A stretch of 29,941 bases of DNA from CAZLGO01 sp964559295. Its GTDB lineage: Archaea; Methanobacteriota; Methanobacteria; Methanobacteriales; Methanobacteriaceae. Both the position numbers and the translations under genes were made by a program. Numbering within the stretch: the first letter of the stretch is position 1; every line of letters starts with the position of its first letter. Below are positions 1-8,294 of the stretch, piece by piece. The notes under the pieces are model-generated. The model did no database searches and was not told where the DNA came from. It saw nothing but the letters and a program-made list of their open reading frames with translations. The DNA lies in the NCBI GenBank assembly GCA_964559295.1, contig CAZLGO010000010.1:1-29941 (forward strand). The letters run 5' to 3'.

Positions 1-278
1 TACTCCTCTTGGTTTTCTCTGGAGTAATGGGAGGAGGAAAACTAGCTGTGACAGCAGGTCTTGTAGCAGTGGGTGCAGGAGCAGCTGTAGGCTTTGCTGG
101 ATTAGGATCAGGTATGGGTCAAGGAATAACAGCTTCATCAGCAGTTGGAGCAGTAACAGAAGATCCAGGCATGTTTGGTAAAGGTATAGTATTCACAGCT
201 CTATCAGAGACACAAGCTATCTATGGTTTTCTGATTGCCATATTGCTGATGGTTTTCGGTGGAATACTTGGAGGATAA
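1..278 (+). CDS. atpK: A1AO ATP synthase proteolipid subunit K (c ring), 5' part missing
   Basis: Membrane rotor-ring subunit that carries the coupling ion through the AO sector. The reading frame is open from the window edge (first full codon at 3). The visible part is one complete helical hairpin: a Gly/Ala-rich first helix, the polar loop around GQGITASSAVGAVTEDPGMF, then a second helix with the ion-binding glutamate in LSETQAIYG. Upstream of this hairpin the frame reads LLLVFSGVMGGG, which resembles the protein's own C-terminal end, ILLMVFGGILGG. This suggests that an earlier hairpin precedes it, so the subunit would have two hairpins, as I recall for Methanothermobacter. The usual Pro before the Glu is Ser here. 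A TTG at 9 is an unlikely start. Subunits H and I are expected upstream. Confidence 0.93.
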   Translation, partial: LLLVFSGVMGGGKLAVTAGLVAVGAGAAVGFAGLGSGMGQGITASSAVGAVTEDPGMFGKGIVFTALSETQAIYGFLIAILLMVFGGILGG

Positions 279-297
279 CTACAACCGTTTTCGGAGC

Positions 298-341
298 GTT
301 GATCCAAAAACTGTTTTGATCAACCTTTTTTTAAAAGGTTG
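298..341 (+). promoter_or_regulatory. Two overlapping RNA stem-loops in the atpK-atpE gap
   Basis: The 79-base gap between atpK and atpE holds two strong inverted repeats. The first pairs GTTGATC (298-304) plus AAAA (306-309) with TTTTGATCAAC (314-324), with one bulged C and a 4-base loop. The second pairs CAACCTTTT (321-329) with AAAAGGTTG (333-341) around a TTT loop. They share bases 321-324, so both cannot form fully at once. The second ends just before the atpE ribosome site (AGGAGG, 345-350). They could be an attenuator, an RNA processing site or a stabiliser of the upstream message; the function is inferred. Confidence 0.6.
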
Positions 342-357
342 TTTAGGAGGAAATTAG

Positions 358-981
358 ATGAGTTCAGGGGCAAAAAAGATCGTATCAAGCATAATCTCAG
401 ATGCTCAAGTTAAGGCAGAAACTATAATCAAAGAAGCTGACAGCGAAGCCAGCAAGATCGTTGAAGAAGGGAAAAAGAAAGCTCAAATGGAGAAAGAGAA
501 GATTTTAGAGGATGCTAAGAAGCAGTCAAGGATGAGATATCAGCAAATGGTCTCTGAAGCCAAGATGAATTCCAGAAGAATGAAACTCGAAGCAAGAGAA
601 GAAATAATTGAGGCTGTATTTAAAAAAGCTGAGGATGAACTTAGAAAAATCGCGTCCTCGTCATCGAGAGAGTACAAAGAATCATTAAAAGAAATTATAA
701 AAGAAGCTTGCGTGGAAATTGGCGGAGGATCATTGGTGGTATTCTTAAAGAGAGAAGACGTTGCCAAAATAAAAGATTCCATCGCTGCTATAGAAAAGGA
801 AGTTGAAGAGAAAACAGGTACTAAAACAACCTTAGATATTGGAGAAAATATAAATACCATTGGAGGAGCCATTATAAAAACAAAAAATGGTGAAATAGAA
901 GTAAACAATACAATCGAAGCAAGAATACAGCGTTTTAAGAAAGCACTGAGATCAGAGGTCGCTGGAGTGTTATTTAAATAA
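358..981 (+). CDS. atpE: A1AO ATP synthase subunit E (peripheral stalk)
   Basis: Peripheral stator stalk subunit that links the A1 catalytic head to the membrane sector. It is 207 residues, the usual length for the family. The N-terminal half (about residues 1-100) is highly charged with heptad-like Ala/Glu/Lys spacing, as expected for a long coiled coil. The C-terminal half is a mixed globular domain ending in a segment around GGAIIKTKNGEIEVNNT that is typical of V/A-type E subunits and binds the A/B head. The start is ATG after AGGAGG with a 7-base spacer. It follows the structured gap after atpK, and atpC begins 12 bases after its stop. A long antisense open frame over it is a shadow. Confidence 0.95.
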   Translation: MSSGAKKIVSSIISDAQVKAETIIKEADSEASKIVEEGKKKAQMEKEKILEDAKKQSRMRYQQMVSEAKMNSRRMKLEAREEIIEAVFKKAEDELRKIASSSSREYKESLKEIIKEACVEIGGGSLVVFLKREDVAKIKDSIAAIEKEVEEKTGTKTTLDIGENINTIGGAIIKTKNGEIEVNNTIEARIQRFKKALRSEVAGVLFK

Positions 982-993
982 AGGGGAGATGTC

Positions 994-2145
994 ATGGAAA
1001 GCATTACGTCAATAATAACCACCTTAGGATTTCCATCCCTTGAATCTTTTTTAGGGGCTTTATTTTTAATATTGGCTGTTATCGGAGCCGTAGTTGTCAT
1101 ATCAACCGTAAAGCCTGTGTTGGATATATTCCCATATACATACCCTAATGCAAGAGTAAGAGCGAGAATGGGACGTTTGTTTACAGAAAAACAGTTATCA
1201 GAGGTTATTGAAGCTGAAAATTTAGATGAAGTGAAGAACTATCTTGCAGGAGTCCCTGAATATACAAATTACATAGATAAGTATCCCCTGGAGAAAGCTC
1301 TTGATACACAGCTTGCAGAGACCTATAATCTTGTCGCAAGGATAGTCCCAGATAGTATCAAGGAAGTTTTCAGAGTTTTGCTTCGCAAATGGGACATTAG
1401 AAACATAAAGAGTATAATTACTGCAAAGGAAGCTGCTCTGAGCAGAGAAGAAACGATGGATCTTTTGGTCCCATTTGGAGAATTGAGTGAGATTCTTGAT
1501 AGACTCGTAGATGCAAAAAACATTACAGAACTCATTACAAGTCTTGAAGGGACAGATTATGCGCCGATTCTTGAAGACGCCCTGCCAGCATACCAGAAGA
1601 CGAAAATGATTCTGCCTTTGGAGGCTTCTCTTGATAAATATCTCCTCGATAGACTATTAAAAGCTGTGATGAATCCTTATGATGAAAATACAACCATTCT
1701 GCATTCATATATTGGTACACAAGTTGATGCAACCAACATAAAGATCATCTTAAGATCAAAGGTCGATGGTTTGAAATTCGAGGATATCCAGCCCTACATG
1801 ACATTAGATGGTTATCAGGTGCGAGAATGGAAATTAAAGGATCTAATGGAAGCTCCTGATGTGGAAGGTGTTGTAAGTGGTCTCGAAGGAACTGATTATG
1901 CACAGACTCTTGCTGAAGCTTTGCCTGAATATTCAAAAACAGGATCAATAGCGCCTCTTGAGGTGGCTCTGGACAATTACATAATGAAGGTTGTGAAAAC
2001 TCTATCAAGGAAAAAACCCTTTGGAGTGGGACCAATCATTGGCTTTCTAAACAAAAAAGAAATAGAGGTGAAGAACCTAAAGGTCATAGTTCGCGGTAAA
2101 AGAGAAGGGTTTTCTGCTTCTAAAATAAGGGAGTTGTTGATATGA
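994..2145 (+). CDS. atpC: A1AO ATP synthase subunit C with N-terminal membrane helix
   Basis: Subunit C (homologue of eukaryotic V-ATPase subunit d) caps the c ring and couples it to the central stalk. The protein is 383 residues. Three related units can be read in it, most clearly LEGTDYAPILEDALPAY near residue 185 and LEGTDYAQTLAEALPEY near 298, matching the pseudo-threefold build of this family. The first 42 residues are unusual: a hydrophobic stretch around FLGALFLILAVIGAVVV looks like a transmembrane helix before the conserved YPNARVRA start of the soluble domain. GGGGAGAT just upstream serves as ribosome site. The last bases ATGA overlap the atpF start, implying translational coupling. 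Confidence 0.93.
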   Translation: MESITSIITTLGFPSLESFLGALFLILAVIGAVVVISTVKPVLDIFPYTYPNARVRARMGRLFTEKQLSEVIEAENLDEVKNYLAGVPEYTNYIDKYPLEKALDTQLAETYNLVARIVPDSIKEVFRVLLRKWDIRNIKSIITAKEAALSREETMDLLVPFGELSEILDRLVDAKNITELITSLEGTDYAPILEDALPAYQKTKMILPLEASLDKYLLDRLLKAVMNPYDENTTILHSYIGTQVDATNIKIILRSKVDGLKFEDIQPYMTLDGYQVREWKLKDLMEAPDVEGVVSGLEGTDYAQTLAEALPEYSKTGSIAPLEVALDNYIMKVVKTLSRKKPFGVGPIIGFLNKKEIEVKNLKVIVRGKREGFSASKIRELLI

Positions 2146-2456
2146 AGTCAATAGCGGTGGTTGCTGATCAGGATACAGTCACAGGTTTTAGGCTTGGAGG
2201 CATAAAGGAATGTTATGTCGTTGAGAACATAAAAGACGCAGAAGATGTTTTAAAGAAACTTATAGACCAAAATTTCTCTATCATAATAACAACTGAGCGA
2301 ATTGGAGATGAATTAAGGGAGATGATCGACAAGGCAATGACAAAGGCATTACCCATGATAATCGAAATACCAGATAAAAAAGGTCCAATTGAAAGGGCCG
2401 TTGATCCAATGAGGGAACTTATAAAAAGAGCAATTGGTGTTGAGATGGTAAAATGA
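2142..2456 (+). CDS. atpF: A1AO ATP synthase subunit F (central stalk)
   Basis: Small central-stalk subunit that sits with D inside the A3B3 head and has a regulatory role in related enzymes. At 104 residues it has the normal size and Rossmann-like pattern: a start around SIAVVADQDTVTGFRLGG, where family members read the same Asp and Gly-Phe-Arg-Leu, then IIITTERIG and IIEIPDKKGP. Its ATG lies inside the atpC stop (ATGA), and its own stop overlaps the atpA start in the same way, so C-F-A are tightly coupled. Confidence 0.95.
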   Translation: MKSIAVVADQDTVTGFRLGGIKECYVVENIKDAEDVLKKLIDQNFSIIITTERIGDELREMIDKAMTKALPMIIEIPDKKGPIERAVDPMRELIKRAIGVEMVK

Positions 2457-4204
2457 TCACAGGAAAAATAATAAAAATATCAGGTCCTGTAATTGTCGCT
2501 GATGGCATGAAAGGAACTCAAATGTATGAGATGGTCAAAGTTGGCGAAGATAAGCTAATAGGAGAGATAATAGAACTTGAGGGCGATACCGCTACCATCC
2601 AAGTTTATGAAGAAACTTCTGGTATAAAACCTGGAGAAGTGGTTGAAAGTACAGGAGGTCCACTTTCTGTTGAATTAGGCCCTGGGATAATCGGATCCAT
2701 ATTTGATGGTATTCAAAGACCCCTTGAGAGCATAAAACTTCTTACAGGAGACTACATACAAAGAGGAGTGGACGTACCTTCCCTGCCCAAGGATAAAAAA
2801 TGGAGATTTGTACCAAAAGTGAAAGCAGGAGAGGAAGTTTCAGGTGGAGATGTTATAGGCGAGGTTCAGGAGACATCTGCCATACTTCACAAGATAATGG
2901 TCCCTCCCGGGATATCGGGGATCATAAATAACATTGTAGATGAAGGAGAATACCGTGTAGAAGACGATATTGCAGAAGTGGAAACCCCTGCAGGATTTTT
3001 GAAACTTCAGATGATGCAAAAGTGGCCTGTAAGAGTTGGAAGACCCTACAAGAAAAAACTTGATCCTGATATACCCTTAATAACAGGACAACGTCCTCAA
3101 GACACATTTTTCCCAGTTGCAAAAGGAGGAACATCTGCAATGCCAGGGCCATTTGGTTCTGGAAAAACTGTAACCCAGCAACAACTTGCAAAATGGGCAG
3201 ATGCAGATGTGATTGTTTATGTTGGATGTGGAGAACGTGGAAACGAAATGACAGAAGTCTTAAAAGAATTTCCAGAGCTTGAAGACCCAAAAACTGGTAA
3301 GCCTCTCATGGATAGAACTGTTCTTATTGCAAACACATCAAACATGCCTGTAGCAGCAAGGGAAGCTTGCGTATATACTGGTATAACCATGGCTGAATAC
3401 TTCAGAGACATGGGTTATGATGTGGCTCTTATGGCTGATTCGACCTCAAGATGGGCAGAAGCCATGAGAGAGATCTCAGGAAGGTTGGAAGAGATGCCTG
3501 GTGAGGAAGGATATCCAGCATATCTTGCATCACGTCTTGCACAGTTTTATGAAAGGTCCGGAAGAGTAATAACCATTGGAAAAGAAGATAAAGAAGCTTC
3601 TGTAACTGTTGTTGGAGCTGTATCACCACCAGGCGGCGACTTATCAGAACCTGTAACCCAAAACACATTGCGTATATCAAAGGTGTTCTGGGCACTTGAT
3701 GCATCCCTTGCTGACAGGAGACACTTCCCAGCCATACACTGGTTACAAAGTTACTCGCTATACCTTGATAGTGTTGAAGAATGGTGGAATAAGATCGCAG
3801 AAGGGAACTGGAGAAAGACAAGGGATGATGCAATGGCTCTTCTTCAGAAAGAAGCTGAACTACAGGAGATAGTTCAACTTGTAGGACCAGATGCGTTACC
3901 TGATCGTGAAAGAATAACCCTTGAGAGTACCAGAATGATTCGTGAAGATTTCTTGCAGCAGAACGCATATCATGAAGTTGACACGTACTGTTCGCCAAAG
4001 AAACAATACAAGATGTTAGAAACCATAATGATGTTCCATAAGAATGCTTCTGCTGCTCTTGAGCGTGGAGCACCGTCTGAGAAAATCATAGCCCTTAGTG
4101 TTAAGGAAGACATAGGAAGAATGAAGTACATTCCTGAAGCAGAATTTGATGAGAAGATCAAAGAAATTCAGAACAAGATAATCAAACAGTGCGAAGAGGT
4201 GTAA
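2453..4204 (+). CDS. atpA: A1AO ATP synthase catalytic subunit A
   Basis: Catalytic nucleotide-binding subunit of the A1 head, present in three copies alternating with B. It is 583 residues, full family length with no intein. The N-terminal beta barrel is followed by the 'non-homologous' insert typical of A subunits (about 115-190). The P-loop GPFGSGKT is at 232-239 and the catalytic glutamate lies in GCGERGNEM near 258. The DSTSRWAEA segment and the long helical C-terminal domain follow. The ATG overlaps the atpF stop. The atpB ribosome site lies within its final codons. Confidence 0.98.
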   Translation: MITGKIIKISGPVIVADGMKGTQMYEMVKVGEDKLIGEIIELEGDTATIQVYEETSGIKPGEVVESTGGPLSVELGPGIIGSIFDGIQRPLESIKLLTGDYIQRGVDVPSLPKDKKWRFVPKVKAGEEVSGGDVIGEVQETSAILHKIMVPPGISGIINNIVDEGEYRVEDDIAEVETPAGFLKLQMMQKWPVRVGRPYKKKLDPDIPLITGQRPQDTFFPVAKGGTSAMPGPFGSGKTVTQQQLAKWADADVIVYVGCGERGNEMTEVLKEFPELEDPKTGKPLMDRTVLIANTSNMPVAAREACVYTGITMAEYFRDMGYDVALMADSTSRWAEAMREISGRLEEMPGEEGYPAYLASRLAQFYERSGRVITIGKEDKEASVTVVGAVSPPGGDLSEPVTQNTLRISKVFWALDASLADRRHFPAIHWLQSYSLYLDSVEEWWNKIAEGNWRKTRDDAMALLQKEAELQEIVQLVGPDALPDRERITLESTRMIREDFLQQNAYHEVDTYCSPKKQYKMLETIMMFHKNASAALERGAPSEKIIALSVKEDIGRMKYIPEAEFDEKIKEIQNKIIKQCEEV

Positions 4205-4206
4205 AA

Positions 4207-5601
4207 ATGAAAATAAAGATCAAAGCAAGGGAATATACAACAGTTTCTGAAGTTTCTGGTCCTCTTATGTTTGTGGAAGGTGTGGAAGGAGTAGCATATG
4301 GTGAAGTAGTCGAAATTGAGACACCTGGTGGAGAAGAAAGAAGGGGTCAGGTTTTAGAGGTTAAAGGAGACGTTGCAGTTGTTCAGGTGTTTGAGGGAAC
4401 AAGTGGTCTTAATGTATCTACAACCAAGATAAGATTTACAGGAGAGACCGTAAAACTTGGTGTATCTACAGAGATGTTTGGTAGGGTATTTGATGGCACC
4501 GGAAAACCCATAGATGGTGGACCTGAGATCATCCCTGATGAGGAGTTGGATATCCACGGGAACCCTATGAACCCATCAGCAAGAGAATTTCCCGCAGAGT
4601 TTATAGAAACTGGTATTTCAACCATAGATGGTATGAACACCCTTGTTCGTGGTCAGAAGCTTCCAATATTTTCAGGATCAGGACTGCCTCACAATGAACT
4701 TGCAGCCCAGATTGCAAGACAGGCTAAGGTTATTACTGGAGAGGAATTTTCTGTCGTTTTCGTGGCTATGGGAATTACACACGAAGAAGCAAATTTTTTC
4801 ATGAAGGATTTTGAAAGAACAGGAGCCTTAGAGAGAGTCACAGTTTTTATGAACTTGGCAGATGACCCTGCGATAGAGAGGATCATAACTCCAAGAATGG
4901 CACTTACAACAGCAGAATACTTTGCATTTGAACATGACATGCATATTTTAGTCATATTGACTGATTTGACAAACTACTGTGAAGCTTTGCGTGAGATCTC
5001 TGCTGCAAGAGGAGAAGTCCCTGGAAGAAGAGGATATCCAGGTTACATGTACACAGATCTTGCCTCGATGTATGAGAGAGCAGGTAGAATTAGAAAAAGA
5101 AAAGGTTCTATAACACAGATGCCAATTCTTGTAATGCCCCAGGATGATATAACCCACCCTATTCCTGATTTGACAGGCTACATAACAGAGGGACAAGTGG
5201 TTTTAAGCAGAGACCTTCACAGAAAAGGGATCTATCCACCAGTCGATGTTTTGCCATCTCTCTCAAGGCTAATGAGTGGAGGAATTGGTGAGGGTAAGAC
5301 AAGGGAAGATCATAGCGGACTATCAGACCAGCTTTACTCAGCGTATGCAGAGGGACGTGATCTTCGGGATCTTATGGCAGTTGTAGGTGAGGAAGCATTA
5401 ACAGATCGTGACAGAAAATTTTTAGGCTTTGCAGATGCTTTTGAGAAGAGATTTGTAACACAAGGTAAAGATGAGGATAGATCAGTAGAAGAAACACTTG
5501 ATCTTGGATGGGAACTTTTAGGTATGCTCCCTGAAGCTGAGCTTAAAAGAGTAAGACCTGAACACATTCCAAAGTACCATCCAGCTTACAAAGAATCTTA
5601 A
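4207..5601 (+). CDS. atpB: A1AO ATP synthase non-catalytic subunit B
   Basis: Non-catalytic nucleotide-binding subunit of the A1 head. From the ATG at 4207 it is 464 residues. The P-loop is degenerate (SGSGLPHNELAAQIARQ), the mark of a B rather than an A subunit, and the DLTNYCEALREIS and RRGYPGYMYTDLA segments are well conserved. An in-frame GTG at 4189 would add six residues, but GAGGTG at 4196-4201 is correctly spaced only for 4207, two bases after the atpA stop. A 130-base structured gap follows before atpD. Confidence 0.97.
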   Translation: MKIKIKAREYTTVSEVSGPLMFVEGVEGVAYGEVVEIETPGGEERRGQVLEVKGDVAVVQVFEGTSGLNVSTTKIRFTGETVKLGVSTEMFGRVFDGTGKPIDGGPEIIPDEELDIHGNPMNPSAREFPAEFIETGISTIDGMNTLVRGQKLPIFSGSGLPHNELAAQIARQAKVITGEEFSVVFVAMGITHEEANFFMKDFERTGALERVTVFMNLADDPAIERIITPRMALTTAEYFAFEHDMHILVILTDLTNYCEALREISAARGEVPGRRGYPGYMYTDLASMYERAGRIRKRKGSITQMPILVMPQDDITHPIPDLTGYITEGQVVLSRDLHRKGIYPPVDVLPSLSRLMSGGIGEGKTREDHSGLSDQLYSAYAEGRDLRDLMAVVGEEALTDRDRKFLGFADAFEKRFVTQGKDEDRSVEETLDLGWELLGMLPEAELKRVRPEHIPKYHPAYKES

Positions 5602-5613
5602 AAATAATCTAAG

Positions 5614-5716
5614 AACCCCTAAGATATGGGTTAATCTAAAGAAACTTTTAAGGGAAGTTTCATCAAAATTCAGGCGATCGAAGGTCGTCTCTTTGATCAA
5701 CCTTTATTAAAGGTTG
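5614..5716 (+). promoter_or_regulatory. Three successive RNA stem-loops in the atpB-atpD gap
   Basis: The 130-base gap between atpB and atpD contains three inverted repeats: AACCC/GGGTT (5614-5618 with 5628-5632), GAAACTT/AAGTTTC (5641-5647 with 5655-5661) and CAACCTTT/AAAGGTTG (5698-5705 with 5709-5716). ATCAAA (5662-5667) can also pair with TTTGAT (5692-5697). The last hairpin and the 14 bases TTTGATCAACCTTT are shared with the atpK-atpE gap. The atpD ribosome site GGGGG follows at 5722-5726. This may set relative subunit levels by attenuation or processing; the pairing is seen, the role is inferred. Confidence 0.6.
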
Positions 5717-5731
5717 AAGTTGGGGGATAAA

Positions 5732-6370
5732 ATGGCACAAGAGATGATAGAAGGGATCAATCCCACGAGAATGGAACTTTTAAAACTGAAAGAGAGAGCC
5801 AAACTTGCAGTTAAAGGTCACAGTCTTCTAAAGGAGAAGAGAAATGCCCTTATAATGGAGTTTTTCAACATATTAGAGAGGGTAAAAGGTGCAAGAAAAA
5901 ACGTTGAAGAAAAATTAGCTGAGGCATACGAGGATCTAACTACTGCTCAAGTTATCATGGGAGATATGGCTGTTAGAAAAGCTTCTATGTCTGTTAAGGA
6001 ATCTGTTGAAATCGACATCGATTCCAGAAGCATAATGGGAGTTGTAGTTCCTGTAGTCGAGGTTGGAGAAGTAAAAAGAACCATGATCCAGAGGGGATAT
6101 GGACTTGTGGACACTTCCGCAAAGTTGGATGAGGCATCAAGGAAGTTTGAAGAATCAATTGAGCTTATAATAGAGCTTGGAGAAATAGAAAAAACCATAA
6201 GACTTCTTGCCGGAGAAATAGAATCAACAAAAAGAAGAGTAAATGCCTTAGAGCATATAATAATCCCAAAACTACAAAACACAGTTAAATATATCGAAAT
6301 GAGACTTGAAGAGATGGAAAGAGAGAATTTTGTAAGACTTAAGATGATAAAACAGGCTATGGAGATGTGA
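5732..6370 (+). CDS. atpD: A1AO ATP synthase subunit D (central rotor shaft)
   Basis: Central rotor shaft that turns inside the A3B3 head, one copy per enzyme. The protein is 212 residues. The opening INPTRMELLKLKERAKLAVK and the following KGHSLLKEKRNALI are the family signature, and the C-terminal third is again long helix, as needed for the two-helix coiled coil of the shaft. The ATG at 5732 is preferred: GGGGG lies 5 bases upstream, whereas an in-frame TTG at 5714 sits inside the preceding hairpin. It ends 5 bases before the ATG of the next gene. Confidence 0.96.
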   Translation: MAQEMIEGINPTRMELLKLKERAKLAVKGHSLLKEKRNALIMEFFNILERVKGARKNVEEKLAEAYEDLTTAQVIMGDMAVRKASMSVKESVEIDIDSRSIMGVVVPVVEVGEVKRTMIQRGYGLVDTSAKLDEASRKFEESIELIIELGEIEKTIRLLAGEIESTKRRVNALEHIIIPKLQNTVKYIEMRLEEMERENFVRLKMIKQAMEM

Positions 6371-6375
6371 ACTTA

Positions 6376-6756
6376 ATGGTCAGGATAATAACAAGATTAG
6401 GAGAAATAAAAAAGGAACTCGAAGAACTAGAAGCAGAAATGGGAGATTTTAAAATAGGAACGATTATAGGAAAGTTAGGAGCAGTTATAGCCGATGAGGA
6501 TCTTAAGTTTAAAGCTGGAGACATAAAGCCAATTAAAATCAAAAAAATCTCAATCCCCGCCAATCATATATGTTTTTTATGTGCCTATGCAAGAAACAAA
6601 TTTGGTCATATAATAGTCGTAGGTGAAGAGACGGCTCTTCCAATTACTATGGAAAGAAGTGCCAACTATGCAACCTTTGCTGCAGGTCTCGATGGAATGG
6701 TAAAAGAGGGGGATCTGATTGGAGTTGTAATACTTCTTCCAGTATCTTTAAGATAG
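6376..6756 (+). CDS. DUF22-like protein at the end of the ATP synthase operon
   Basis: A 126-residue soluble protein with no obvious membrane segment. The wording VRIITRLGEIKKE at the start and MVKEGDLIGVVILLPV near the end resembles archaeal DUF22 proteins from memory; this family call is tentative and the function is unknown. Two cysteines sit in HICFLCAYARNKFG, a possible redox or metal site. GGAGATG at 6361-6367, within the end of atpD, favours the ATG at 6376 over the GTG at 6367, which overlaps the atpD stop. Tight coupling to atpD suggests co-expression with the ATP synthase, not necessarily a shared function. Confidence 0.78.
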   Translation: MVRIITRLGEIKKELEELEAEMGDFKIGTIIGKLGAVIADEDLKFKAGDIKPIKIKKISIPANHICFLCAYARNKFGHIIVVGEETALPITMERSANYATFAAGLDGMVKEGDLIGVVILLPVSLR

Positions 6757-6796
6757 TTTATTTTAACTAATAAACTCAACGATATGGACAAATAAA

Positions 6797-8290
6797 ATGA
6801 AAAAATACAGATGTATCGTTTGTAATTATGTATACGACCCTGAGAAGGGTGATCCAGATTCAGGTGTGGAGCCTGGAACACCGTTTGAGGAACTTCCAGA
6901 CGATTGGCTTTGTCCACTTTGTGGCGTAGGAAAAGATCAATTTGAACCATTGAATGAGGAGAAGCAAAAAGCCAGAAAAGACGATATAGCGATGTTCTGC
7001 TATCAATGTTCCCAAACTGCAGGCGGGAAAGCCTGTACAGTAAGAGGCGTATGCGGAAAAGAGCCAACTGTTGCAAGACTCCAAGACAACCTTTTATTTG
7101 CAATTAAAGGAATATCAGCATACCTATACCATGCAAGAGAACTTGGCTACACAGATCCTCAAATAGACGCATTTTTAGAAAGAGCATTCTACTCCACACT
7201 CACCAACGTTAATTTCGATGCTGAAGAATTTATAAAATTGGCTCTTGAAGCTGGACAGATGAACATAAAAACCATGAAGCTTCTGAAAAAGGCCCATATC
7301 GAAACATATGGGGAACCAGAACCAACTGAAGTAAGAACTGGATCCGTAAAAGGCCATGGGATAGTGGCAACAGGTCACAGCCTTAAAGCACTTGAAGAAC
7401 TACTCAAACAGACCGAAGGAACTGGAATAAATGTTTATACCCATTCGGAGCTTCTACCAGCCCATGGGTACCCTGGTTTGAACAGATATGAGCATCTTGT
7501 TGGTCAGCTTGGGGGAGCATGGTTTGATCAAAGACAGATATTTTCAAAATATCCAGTAGCAATTCTTGGAACTTCAAACTGTGTTTTACTGCCAAAGGAC
7601 ATTTATAAAAATAGGATGTTCACATCAGGAGTCGCAAGATTACCAGGTGTTCAGCATATTGACGAATACGATTTCACTCCATTAATAGAAAAGGCTAAAT
7701 CCCTCCCAGAACTTAAAGAAGAACCTGAAGAAACCACATTCACGACAGGATTTGGAGCTTCGACCATTCTATCACTTAAAGATAGGATAAAAGAACTTTT
7801 TGAGACCGGAAAGATAAGAAGGTTCTTCGTGGTTGGTGGATGTGACTCTCCCAAACCCCGAGCCAAATATTACACCGAATTTGTTCAGAAACTGCCAGAG
7901 GACACCGTTGTTATAACTTTAGCATGTGGTAAATACAGGTTCAACGATCTCTCTCTTGGAGATATTGAAGGAATCCCAAGGTTGGTGGATATTGGACAAT
8001 GTAACGATGCAATTGTTGGAATTGACATAGTATCTGCACTCTCTGAACTTTTTGGCGTTGAAATAAATGAACTTCCACTAACATTCGTTCTAAGCTGGAT
8101 GGAACAGAAGGCTACTGCGATACTTTGGAGCCTTCTTTCTCTTGGAATTAAGGGAATTTATATAGGTCCTATAATTCCTGGATGGGTGAATGAGGATATC
8201 CTAAAAGTACTTGTAGAACAATACGACATGAAACCAATTGGTGATCCAGAAGAGGATGTAAAAGAGATTTTAAAGTCCAATAGGGGATGA
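6797..8290 (+). CDS. hcp: Rubredoxin-hybrid cluster protein (hydroxylamine reductase) fusion
   Basis: A two-part redox enzyme of 497 residues. Residues 1-52 are a complete rubredoxin with Fe ligands C6-x2-C9 and C39-x2-C42 (YRCIVCNYVYDP, WLCPLCGVGKDQFE). After a short charged linker, residues 66-497 are a hybrid-cluster (prismane) protein: an Fe-S motif at C68, C71, C80 and C86, then hybrid-cluster ligand regions ATGHSL, THSELLPAHGYPGL, GTSNCVL, VVGGCD, LACGKYRFN and GQCND. HCPs reduce hydroxylamine or NO and act in nitrosative/oxidative stress. The fused rubredoxin is probably its electron donor. The catalytic part is about 430 residues, near the short archaeal class. No good ribosome site is visible in the 40-base gap upstream. 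Confidence 0.95.
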   Translation: MKKYRCIVCNYVYDPEKGDPDSGVEPGTPFEELPDDWLCPLCGVGKDQFEPLNEEKQKARKDDIAMFCYQCSQTAGGKACTVRGVCGKEPTVARLQDNLLFAIKGISAYLYHARELGYTDPQIDAFLERAFYSTLTNVNFDAEEFIKLALEAGQMNIKTMKLLKKAHIETYGEPEPTEVRTGSVKGHGIVATGHSLKALEELLKQTEGTGINVYTHSELLPAHGYPGLNRYEHLVGQLGGAWFDQRQIFSKYPVAILGTSNCVLLPKDIYKNRMFTSGVARLPGVQHIDEYDFTPLIEKAKSLPELKEEPEETTFTTGFGASTILSLKDRIKELFETGKIRRFFVVGGCDSPKPRAKYYTEFVQKLPEDTVVITLACGKYRFNDLSLGDIEGIPRLVDIGQCNDAIVGIDIVSALSELFGVEINELPLTFVLSWMEQKATAILWSLLSLGIKGIYIGPIIPGWVNEDILKVLVEQYDMKPIGDPEEDVKEILKSNRG

Positions 8291-8294
8291 ATGT

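Noticed and set aside
540..1100. Long antisense open frame across atpE and the start of atpC
   Set aside because: It lies fully against well-supported genes, has low-complexity Ser/Ile-rich composition and no ribosome site.
2453..4204. Possible intein in atpA
   Set aside because: Archaeal A subunits sometimes carry one, but the P-loop region is uninterrupted and the length is normal.
4189..4206. GTG start for atpB overlapping atpA
   Set aside because: The ribosome site GAGGTG lies downstream of this GTG and is correctly spaced for the ATG at 4207.
5714..5731. TTG start for atpD
   Set aside because: It lies in the closing arm of the hairpin; GGGGG is spaced for the ATG at 5732, which gives the canonical N-terminus.
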